Origin: Halieaceae bacterium
GTDB lineage: Bacteria; Pseudomonadota; Gammaproteobacteria; Pseudomonadales; Halieaceae
Reading direction: 5' to 3'
DNA length: 7,063 bases
Assembly (NCBI GenBank): GCA_011523115.1
Contig: WTHO01000067.1
Coordinates: 1-7,063 of the forward strand
Position numbers and translations under genes: made by a program. The notes beneath the pieces were generated by a model. That model worked only from the letters and a program-made list of their open reading frames with translations. It was not told the origin of the DNA and did no database searches. Positions 1 through 5,576 of the stretch are shown here, one piece after another. Position 1 is the stretch's first letter. Every line of letters starts with the position of its first letter.

Positions 1-460
1 CACCAATGCGGGCGCAGGCGAGCATGGCAAAGGCGGCTTCTGGCACCATCGGCATGTAGATACAGACCCGATCGCCTTTGCTTACGCCGCGGGCTCTCAA
101 GGCATTGGCGAAGCGATTCACGTGCAGTGAGACGTCCTGATAGGTGAAAGACTGGCTTTCCTCGGGCGAATCACCCTCCCAGATAATCGCCGTGTCATTG
201 CCGCGATCAGGCAGGTGTCGATCGATGCAATTCACCGAGACATTGAGTTTCGCGCCCACGAACCAACGAGCGGTACCCGTATGGAGATCTGTCTCTGAGA
301 CGGCCTCCCAGGGCGTGTGCCAATCGAGGATCTGTGCCTGCTCCGACCAAAAGCTATCAGGGTCGTCCAGTGACTGCTGATAGAGACTGTGATACCGCTC
401 CGGCGTGATGTGTGCATCGTTGAAGCCGGCGGGGATTGGATAGGTCGCGTTCTCAGTCAT
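1..460 (-). CDS. acs: Acetyl-CoA synthetase (AMP-forming), N-terminal part, cut by window edge
   Basis: The enzyme activates acetate with ATP through acetyl-AMP to acetyl-CoA in the cytoplasm. Only the first 153 codons are present; the gene runs off the left edge. The translation begins MTENATYPIP and closely follows Acs N-termini: ERYHSLYQQS (21-30), FWSEQAQILDW (37-47), NCIDRHL (77-83), TAIIWEGD (90-97), then IYMPMVPEAAFAMLACARIG (134-153), which opens the AMP-binding domain. The catalytic core and the acetylated lysine motif lie outside the window. The ATG at 458-460 is chosen because the match to Acs begins right there and GGGA (468-471) sits 7 nt upstream. It is divergent from a sodium/solute symporter pair, fitting uptake plus activation of acetate. 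Another acyl-CoA synthetase such as PrpE is less likely given the near-Acs wording of these motifs. Confidence 0.95.
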   Translation of the reverse strand, partial: MTENATYPIPAGFNDAHITPERYHSLYQQSLDDPDSFWSEQAQILDWHTPWEAVSETDLHTGTARWFVGAKLNVSVNCIDRHLPDRGNDTAIIWEGDSPEESQSFTYQDVSLHVNRFANALRARGVSKGDRVCIYMPMVPEAAFAMLACARIG

Positions 461-488
461 GAGGGTGTCCCGATGAGTCAGGTCGACG

Positions 489-517
489 ATGGTAAGTGAC
501 AGCGTTTTCTGCAACAA
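489..517 (-). promoter_or_regulatory. Candidate sigma70-type promoter for acs
   Basis: Read on the minus strand, TTGTTG (512-517) and TACCAT (489-494) are separated by exactly 17 bp. They match the -35 and -10 consensus at 3/6 and 4/6 positions. Transcription would start near 482, giving a leader of about 20 nt before the acs ATG. This is a pattern match only; no activator site was recognised. Confidence 0.3.
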
Positions 518-644
518 GCGGGCCTGTCAGCGAGAGACTGCATTGGCCGACGGCCCAGTATCCGCCGTCGCGAATACTTCTCGCGTGTTCGACGCAGTTC
601 TGATTGGTCGCCTTATGAGGATGCCGACGGATGCCACCAGAGGC

Positions 645-650
645 TATGAT
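645..650 (+). promoter_or_regulatory. Possible -10 element for the symporter operon
   Basis: TATGAT matches TATAAT at 5 of 6 positions and lies about 40 nt before the small-subunit ATG. No good -35 hexamer lies 16-18 bp upstream (622-627 reads TGCCGA), so if real it would need an activator. Weak evidence. Confidence 0.18.
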
Positions 651-677
651 GATGGACTTCAGTTCAATGCATGCCCA

Positions 678-682
678 CGGAG
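678..682 (+). promoter_or_regulatory. Ribosome binding site deciding the small-subunit start
   Basis: CGGAG lies 8 nt upstream of the ATG at 691. The in-frame ATGs at 631, 646, 649, 652 and 667 lack a comparable site and would add residues not expected in this short family, so this site favours 691. Confidence 0.5.
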
Positions 683-690
683 CCACCTGC

Positions 691-966
691 ATGGTAGAAG
701 CAGACCAAAAAGCCGTACGTCAGATTTACTGGCGAGAGAACCGACGTTGGATGCTGACCCTTGGCTCGATCTGGTTTGCAGTGAGCTTGGGCTGCGGCGT
801 GCTGTGGGTCGAACCATTAAATCAGATTCAGCTTGGCGGCTTTAAGCTGGGCTTTTGGTTTGCCCAACAGGGGGCCATCTACACCTTTATTGCTTTGATT
901 TTTGTCTATGCGCGGGTAATGGCGAGGTTAGAGGCGCGCCTTGGGCTCGGGGAGCAAGAAGGATGA
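691..966 (+). CDS. DUF4212 small subunit of a sodium:solute symporter
   Basis: This is a predicted 91-residue inner-membrane protein. It belongs to the family annotated as putative solute/sodium symporter small subunit (DUF4212), which is found beside VC_2705-type symporters. A basic N-terminal stretch ending YWRENRRW (13-20) precedes a first hydrophobic segment at about 21-41. A short loop follows, then the family-typical FWFAQQG (55-61), which leads into a second segment to about residue 77 and a charged tail. The family is usually about 80-100 residues, so the ATG at 691 with CGGAG upstream is preferred over in-frame ATGs back to 631. Its stop overlaps the start of the large subunit (ATGA, 963-966), so the two are very likely translationally coupled and work together. 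The exact role of the small subunit is unknown; it may stabilise the carrier. The family call is from motif, size and neighbour together. Confidence 0.88.
   Translation: MVEADQKAVRQIYWRENRRWMLTLGSIWFAVSLGCGVLWVEPLNQIQLGGFKLGFWFAQQGAIYTFIALIFVYARVMARLEARLGLGEQEG
949..954 (+). promoter_or_regulatory. Strong ribosome binding site for the symporter large subunit
   Basis: GGGGAG lies within the last codons of the small-subunit gene, 8 nt before the ATG at 963. It fixes that ATG as the start and rules out longer readings in this frame, which would run through the small-subunit gene out of frame. Confidence 0.7.
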
Positions 967-2678
967 GCCTCACCGAAACGACCTATTGGGTGGTGGGCGC
1001 GTCCTTCGCGCTGTATGTGCTGATCGCGATTCGGTCACGCGCTGGCAGTACGCAGGAATTCTATGTGGCCGGCAAGGGCATTCACCCTGTGGCCAACGGT
1101 ATGGCGACCGCCGCAGATTGGATGTCGGCCGCCTCTTTCATCTCCATGGCGGGCCTGATCGGTCTCTCCTACAACGGGTATGGCGGCTCGGTTTTTTTAA
1201 TGGGATGGACAGGCGGCTACGTGATTCTCGCTATGCTCATCGCGCCGTATCTGAGGAAGTACGGGAAATTCACGGTGCCCGAGTTTATCGGTGATCGTTA
1301 TTACTCCGACGCTGCGCGGGTGGTGGCTGTCATTTGCCTGATTATTTGCTCGGTGACCTACGTGATAGGTCAGATGAAGGGCATCGGCGTGGCCTTCTCC
1401 CGGTTCCTCGAGACTGATTATGAAACAGGCCTGTTCTCCGGCATGCTGATTGTATTCTTTTATGCCGTGCTCGGTGGCATGAAGGGCATCACCTACACCC
1501 AGATCGCGCAGTTTTGCGTGCTGATTTTTGCCTACACGGTGCCAGCGATTTTTATCAGCCTGCAGCTGACGGGCCAACCCATACCTCAATTGGGACTCGG
1601 ATCAACCCTGGCAGACGGCACATATCTGCTTGAGAAGCTGGATCGTACATTGCTCGATCTGGGTTTTCAGGAGTACACGACTTCAGTGCGGGGGAGCACA
1701 CTCAATATGGCGGCATTTACCGCCTCGCTCATGATTGGCACGGCGGGTTTGCCCCACGTCATTATCCGGTTCTTTACAGTGCCCACGGTTCAGGCTGCCC
1801 GCACATCGGCGGGTTGGGCGTTGGTTTTTATTGCCATCCTCTACACCACAGCACCGGCTGTGGCGGCGATGGCTCGGCTCAACATCATTCAGACCTTGGA
1901 GCCTCAGCCCGGACAGCACCTTGCTATTGAGGAACGCCCCGCATGGTTCAAAAACTGGGAGCGGACGGGTCTTTTAGGCATTGAAGACAAGAACGAAGAC
2001 GGCTTGATCCAATATTCGGCGGATACAGAAACCAACGAGCTGGTGACATTGGATAACGATATTTTGGTATTGGCTAACCCTGAAATTGCCAATTTACCGA
2101 ATTGGGTGATTGCGTTGGTGGCAGCCGGTGGGTTGGCAGCTGCCCTCTCCACCGCCGCGGGACTGCTACTCGCCATCTCCTCGTCCATTTCACACGATTT
2201 ACTTAAACGAACCCTAATGCCTCATATCTCGGAGCGTCAGGAGTTATTCGCATCAAGACTAGCGATGGCGGCTGCTGTCCTGGGCGCAGGGTATCTCGGT
2301 CTCAATCCGCCGGGCTTCGCAGCCGGCACAGTCGCCCTCGCTTTTGGCTTGGCCGCCGCCTCGTTGTTTCCGGCGCTGCTGCTGGGCATCTTTTCCACGC
2401 GGGTGACCCGGGAGGGGGCGATTCTGGGCATGCTATCCGGCATCGGCGTGACCTTGGCCTATGTGTTTCAGCACAAGGGCATTATGTTCATCCCGGGCAC
2501 GAGCTTTTTGGGGGAGCTGCCACCTAACTGGTTTCTCGGTATCGAGCCCAATGCCTTTGGCGTAGTGGGCGCCATCGTGAATTTTGGCGTCACGCTGGGT
2601 GTGACGCGACTGACTCCGGCGCCTCCGGACTCGGTGCAGCAGCTGGTGGAGGAGATCAGGGTCCCGGCATCCCTGTGA
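963..2678 (+). CDS. Sodium:solute symporter large subunit, VC_2705 subfamily
   Basis: This is a 571-residue inner-membrane carrier of the solute:sodium symporter (SSS) family, expected to couple Na+ influx to solute uptake. The sequence alternates long hydrophobic helices with short loops and I infer about 13 segments. FYVAGKGIHPVANG (33-46) and AADWMSAASF (50-59) are typical. D52 sits where PutP has its essential TM2 aspartate. GGLAAALSTAAGLLLAISSS (389-408) carries S396-T397, at the place of the SSS Na+-site Ser/Thr pair, followed by ISHDLLK (409-415). A large hydrophilic loop (about 305-378) contains DKNEDGLIQ (342-350), an EF-hand-like motif, and ends in DILVLANPEIANLPNWVIALVAAGG, which I recall as a signature of the VC_2705 subfamily. 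It overlaps the small-subunit gene by 4 bp. Divergence from acs suggests acetate or another short carboxylate as substrate, by analogy with ActP; this is inference. The gene ends 4 bp from the convergent panC stop. Confidence 0.93.
   Translation: MSLTETTYWVVGASFALYVLIAIRSRAGSTQEFYVAGKGIHPVANGMATAADWMSAASFISMAGLIGLSYNGYGGSVFLMGWTGGYVILAMLIAPYLRKYGKFTVPEFIGDRYYSDAARVVAVICLIICSVTYVIGQMKGIGVAFSRFLETDYETGLFSGMLIVFFYAVLGGMKGITYTQIAQFCVLIFAYTVPAIFISLQLTGQPIPQLGLGSTLADGTYLLEKLDRTLLDLGFQEYTTSVRGSTLNMAAFTASLMIGTAGLPHVIIRFFTVPTVQAARTSAGWALVFIAILYTTAPAVAAMARLNIIQTLEPQPGQHLAIEERPAWFKNWERTGLLGIEDKNEDGLIQYSADTETNELVTLDNDILVLANPEIANLPNWVIALVAAGGLAAALSTAAGLLLAISSSISHDLLKRTLMPHISERQELFASRLAMAAAVLGAGYLGLNPPGFAAGTVALAFGLAAASLFPALLLGIFSTRVTREGAILGMLSGIGVTLAYVFQHKGIMFIPGTSFLGELPPNWFLGIEPNAFGVVGAIVNFGVTLGVTRLTPAPPDSVQQLVEEIRVPASL
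2657..2675. repeat. Short inverted repeat at the end of the symporter gene
   Basis: CAGGG (2657-2661) and CCCTG (2671-2675) can form a 5-bp stem with a 9-nt loop, just before the symporter stop codon. Neither strand has a following T-run, so it is not a convincing terminator. It is listed because no other termination structure is visible at this convergent junction. Confidence 0.25.
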
Positions 2679-2682
2679 GGGT

Positions 2683-3537
2683 CTAACGATTGAGCAACTG
2701 GATATTATCAATCAGCCTGGTCTGACCAAGGCGGGCCGCGACAAACAGGGCGCAATCTTGCGTCGCGTCGGAAACATGCTGCAACAGCGGTAAGCCGCGC
2801 AACTCGAAATAATCCAGCGCAAAGCCCGCGCTCTCAAGCTCGCCTCGGCTGGAGGCCAATAGGGTCTCGACGCTGTTCGGGGATGCGGACGGCAGCGATT
2901 CGGCGCAAGCGGTCAGGGTTGAGAAGAGTTTTGGGGCGATCGCCCGCTCTGCCGCCGACAGATAGTGGTTGCGGGAGCTCAACGCGAGCCCGTCCTCAGC
3001 ACGCTGAGTCGCCCCGCTTTGTATTTCTATGGGGAGACCGAGGTCGCCCACCATCTTTTTGATGATAAGGAGTTGCTGCAAGTCCTTTTCACCAAAAACA
3101 GCAACGTCAGGTTTAACCAGCTGGAACAACTTGTAGACCACGGTGCACACACCATCAAAGTGGCCCGGACGGTCCTTTCCACATAACGCGTCGCCAAGTG
3201 AGGGGACATGGATTGCCGTATGCGAGGCACTTCCCTCCGGGTATATCTCCCGGTCGCTTGGCGTGAAAACAAGGTCGACGCCAGCAGTCTCGAGGGCGGT
3301 GAGGTCGGCTTCCAATGTGCGAGGGTAGGTGCTCAGGTCCTCATGCGCCGCAAACTGCATGGGGTTGACGAAAATCGATGCGACCACGGCGTCGGCATGA
3401 TGGTGAGCTTGCTCAACCAGTGCCAGGTGGCCCGCATGCAGATTGCCCATGGTCGGTACGAATGCGATTTTTTGAGCACGAGTGTGTAGGCTGGCAAGGC
3501 CCTGACCAAGATCAGCGATATCCGATGCGACGATCAT
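2683..3537 (-). CDS. panC: Pantothenate synthetase (pantoate-beta-alanine ligase)
   Basis: PanC joins pantoate and beta-alanine using ATP, through a pantoyl-adenylate, to give pantothenate, the precursor of CoA. The 284 residues match the usual length (E. coli about 283). FVPTMGNLHAGH (26-37) holds the HxxH-type nucleotide-binding signature (H34, H37). VNPMQF (58-63) supplies the pantoate-binding glutamine Q61. RPGHFDGV (123-130) and FGEKDLQQL (148-156) with Q155 are present, and EDGLALSSRN (181-190) holds the KMSKS-like serines and arginine. The C-terminal dimer domain ends with RLIDN. All expected catalytic motifs are intact. The gene follows panB by 9 nt. No good Shine-Dalgarno precedes its ATG (CTGAATTCGCATC), so translation probably depends on coupling from panB. 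It is the last gene of the operon and converges on the symporter. Confidence 0.97.
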   Translation of the reverse strand: MIVASDIADLGQGLASLHTRAQKIAFVPTMGNLHAGHLALVEQAHHHADAVVASIFVNPMQFAAHEDLSTYPRTLEADLTALETAGVDLVFTPSDREIYPEGSASHTAIHVPSLGDALCGKDRPGHFDGVCTVVYKLFQLVKPDVAVFGEKDLQQLLIIKKMVGDLGLPIEIQSGATQRAEDGLALSSRNHYLSAAERAIAPKLFSTLTACAESLPSASPNSVETLLASSRGELESAGFALDYFELRGLPLLQHVSDATQDCALFVAARLGQTRLIDNIQLLNR

Positions 3538-3546
3538 GATGCGAAT

Positions 3547-4341
3547 TCAGGAGTAGGTGTGCTCTTCTCTGGGGTACTCGCCGGACTTTACTGCGTCAAC
3601 AAACGCTTTGAGTGCCGCCTGAACTGAGGGTGCCCCCTCCATGAAATTCTGAACAAATTTGGGCGCAGATTCAGTCATGCCCAACATGTCATGTAAAACC
3701 AATACCTGTGCGTCAGTGCCGCTCCCCGCACCAATTCCGATAACCGGGATATCCAGTTTGGATGAGATATCGGCTGCCAACTCAGCCGGAATACATTCCA
3801 GCACGAGGAGACTTGCACCCGCATCCTGAATCTCTACCGCGTCCGCCAAAATCGATTTTGCTTCTTTGGGCGTGCGCCCCTGAACGCGATAGCCCCCAAA
3901 GACATTCACCGACTGCGGCGTGAGACCGAGGTGAGCACAGACAGGCACGCCGCGCTCCACCAGCCTGTGAATGCTGTCGCTGAGCCATGTACCGCCCTCC
4001 AGTTTTACCATTTGCGCGCCGGCTTGCATTAACCTTGTGCTGGCGTGCAGGGTGTCGTCGGAGTTGGAGAAGCTCATAAACGGTAAGTCGGCGACGATCA
4101 AAGAGTGCGGTCTAGCCCGCGCGACGCACTCGGTGTGGTAGGCCATCGCATCCAGCGAGACGGGGATTGTTGTCTCATGTCCCTGCAACACCATGCCCAG
4201 AGAGTCGCCGACCAGAATGGTCTCTGCTCCCGCCTCGCTGGCGAGTCTGGCAAAGGTGGCATCGTAGGCCGTGATCATCACGAACTTGTCACCCGACGCC
4301 TTCATGGCGTCCAGAGTGCTGATGGTGATGCGTTTTGTCAT
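3547..4341 (-). CDS. panB: 3-methyl-2-oxobutanoate hydroxymethyltransferase (ketopantoate synthase)
   Basis: PanB transfers a hydroxymethyl group from 5,10-methylenetetrahydrofolate to 2-oxoisovalerate, giving ketopantoate, the first committed step to pantothenate. The 264 residues match the family length and (beta/alpha)8 layout. Visible active-site elements are VGDSLGMV (44-51) and ADLPFMSF (84-91), with the two metal-binding aspartates D46 and D85. MVKLEGG (111-117) contains substrate-binding K113 and E115. AHLGLTPQ (136-143) contains H137. LECIP (181-185) contains E182, equivalent to the catalytic glutamate, and GIGAGSGTDAQ follows at 206-216. No key residue is missing. The start is well supported by GGGAG (4350-4354), 8 nt upstream. 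It lies 36 nt after the deoxynucleoside kinase gene and 9 nt before panC. Its folate dependence gives a biochemical link to folK upstream. Confidence 0.97.
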   Translation of the reverse strand: MTKRITISTLDAMKASGDKFVMITAYDATFARLASEAGAETILVGDSLGMVLQGHETTIPVSLDAMAYHTECVARARPHSLIVADLPFMSFSNSDDTLHASTRLMQAGAQMVKLEGGTWLSDSIHRLVERGVPVCAHLGLTPQSVNVFGGYRVQGRTPKEAKSILADAVEIQDAGASLLVLECIPAELAADISSKLDIPVIGIGAGSGTDAQVLVLHDMLGMTESAPKFVQNFMEGAPSVQAALKAFVDAVKSGEYPREEHTYS

Positions 4342-4349
4342 GCCGATGA

Positions 4350-4354
4350 CTCCC
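4350..4354 (-). promoter_or_regulatory. Ribosome binding site of panB
   Basis: On the minus strand GGGAG stands 8 nt before the panB ATG, inside the 36-nt gap after the kinase gene. It is the clearest Shine-Dalgarno in the minus-strand operon, so panB may be translated independently while its neighbours rely on overlap coupling. Confidence 0.6.
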
Positions 4355-4377
4355 GGGCGCGATGTGACAGCGGTTAT

Positions 4378-5085
4378 TCAGCTAAAAAAGTTCGGGTTGA
4401 AATAGTGTCGACCCTTTTTAATGTTCAGCATGTAATCCACGAGCAGCTCATAGTCCTGATCTCCCTGTGAAAGATCAATCTCGTTGGCGTTCACAATCAA
4501 CAGAGGCGCGGCATCGTAGTAGAGAAAGAACTCGCTGTATACCTCGTTGAGTTGCTCCAGATAATCTCGATCGATCAGCTTTTCCGCGGGGATGCCACGG
4601 CGCTCGATGCGCTCCAACAATCTGTCTGGACTGGCCTGCAGATAAATCACGAGATCTGGCGGAGGCGCATCAATGCGCATCTTTTCAAAAACTTTCTGGT
4701 AGAGCGCGAACTCATCGGGCTCTAGGTTGATGCGGGCAAACAGGGGATCTTTTTCCAGCACAAAATCCACCACCCTGGCTTGCTGAAACATGTCGCGCTG
4801 CTTGAGCTCGGTGATTTTCTGAACCCTCTGGAACAGGAAAAACAGCTGCGTCGCTAGCGCAGTCTGCTGCCGGTTCTGATAGAAACGCTCGAGAAAAGGG
4901 TTCAACTCTGCCTCTTCAAGCAACAAGTCGTGTTCAAAGGTGTCCGCGATACGTCGCGCCAGCGTGGTTTTGCCCACGCCTATGGGGCCCTCTATTGCTA
5001 TGTAAGCGGGTACGGATCGGCCTCGCAGGGAGATACCGGACGAAGTGCGCTGCTCCTGCAAATCAGCAACTCCTGCGTTCATCAT
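4378..5085 (-). CDS. Deoxynucleoside kinase (dNK family)
   Basis: This is a predicted 235-residue cytoplasmic kinase that phosphorylates a deoxynucleoside to its 5'-monophosphate for dNTP salvage. The P-loop GPIGVGKTT (33-41) is intact. EEAELNPFLERFY (57-69), FQRVQKI (85-91) and RVVDFVLEKDPLFARINL (104-121) are typical of the dNK family. RLLERIERRG (155-164) forms the arginine-rich LID, followed by DRDYLEQLNEVY (172-183). The pattern separates it from thymidylate and adenylate kinases; whether it prefers dA, dG or dC cannot be read here. The ATG overlaps the folK stop by 4 bp (ATGA); a second ATG follows immediately. About 25 residues precede the first beta strand, more than usual, and no later ATG or GTG occurs before the P-loop strand. 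The extension is therefore probably translated. It is often annotated as deoxyadenosine or deoxyguanosine kinase in similar gene clusters. Confidence 0.9.
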   Translation of the reverse strand: MMNAGVADLQEQRTSSGISLRGRSVPAYIAIEGPIGVGKTTLARRIADTFEHDLLLEEAELNPFLERFYQNRQQTALATQLFFLFQRVQKITELKQRDMFQQARVVDFVLEKDPLFARINLEPDEFALYQKVFEKMRIDAPPPDLVIYLQASPDRLLERIERRGIPAEKLIDRDYLEQLNEVYSEFFLYYDAAPLLIVNANEIDLSQGDQDYELLVDYMLNIKKGRHYFNPNFFS

Positions 5086-5576
5086 CGCGGGAACTCACAG
5101 AATACGTGAATCGTCTGCGTAGCGCATTGTGATCTGAGGGAATGCAGAGGGCCCCGACCCGGTAAGTGGTAGTCCTCCCCCAGCAACTCTATAAGCGGGT
5201 CGAGCACAAACCGTCGCTCATGCGCCCGGGGGTGAGGAAGTGTTAGCAGGTCGCAGTCCATCTGTATCTCGTCATAGAGTAAGAGATCGAGGTCTATGCA
5301 ACGCTCGCCCCAGCGACGAAGTCGGGTCCTCCCCATGGCTTGCTCGGTTGAAAGCAACCATGCCATCACGTCGCGAGGTGGCAGTGTGGTGTTGATCAGT
5401 GCCGCCGCGTTGTAAAAATCGGGCTGATCTTGTGGCCCTTGCGGCGCCGACAGATAAACGTGGGAGGCATTGACCGGGTCGAGATGGGGATGATCGGCAA
5501 AATGCCGAAACGCCGTCTTCAACTGCCTAAGCGGCTCATTTACGTTGGATCCAAGGCCCACCACGATGCGGCTCAT
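5082..5576 (-). CDS. folK: HPPK: 6-hydroxymethyl-7,8-dihydropterin pyrophosphokinase
   Basis: FolK transfers pyrophosphate from ATP to 6-hydroxymethyl-7,8-dihydropterin, the step before dihydropteroate synthase in folate synthesis. The 164 residues match the usual single-domain enzyme (E. coli about 159), with no fused FolB or FolP. Signatures are VGLGSN (6-11), QPDFYNAA (51-58) and MGRTRLRRWGERCIDLDLLLYD (81-102), which holds the two Mg2+-binding aspartates D95 and D97, and LPHPRAHERRFVLDPL (113-128). All expected pterin- and ATP-binding elements are present. Its ATG overlaps the pcnB stop and its own stop overlaps the kinase start, both as ATGA. No Shine-Dalgarno lies close to the ATG, and the nearest good one (AGGAGG, 5623-5628) is 46 nt away, so translation is probably coupled to pcnB. 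Confidence 0.97.
   Translation of the reverse strand: MSRIVVGLGSNVNEPLRQLKTAFRHFADHPHLDPVNASHVYLSAPQGPQDQPDFYNAAALINTTLPPRDVMAWLLSTEQAMGRTRLRRWGERCIDLDLLLYDEIQMDCDLLTLPHPRAHERRFVLDPLIELLGEDYHLPGRGPLHSLRSQCATQTIHVFCEFPR

Noticed and set aside
489..845. Open frame of 118 codons on the plus strand across the intergenic region and small-subunit gene
   Set aside because: It overlaps the DUF4212 gene in another frame, has no recognisable domain or hydrophobic pattern and no ribosome binding site.
855..962. Upstream extension of the symporter large subunit
   Set aside because: The extra residues come from reading the small-subunit gene out of frame; the ATG at 963 has a strong GGGGAG site and matches the family start.
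1197..1589. Open frame of 130 codons antisense to the symporter gene
   Set aside because: It lies wholly within a well-supported gene and its composition (many His, Arg, Gln) is that of a shadow frame.
3541..3558. Possible Shine-Dalgarno for panC in the panB-panC gap
   Set aside because: On the coding strand the gap reads CTCCTGAATTCGCATC, with no purine-rich AGGAG-like sequence in position; coupling to panB is more likely.
4105..4470. Plus-strand open frame of 121 codons antisense to panB and the kinase
   Set aside because: It covers two convincing minus-strand genes and the gap between them, and has no recognisable features.
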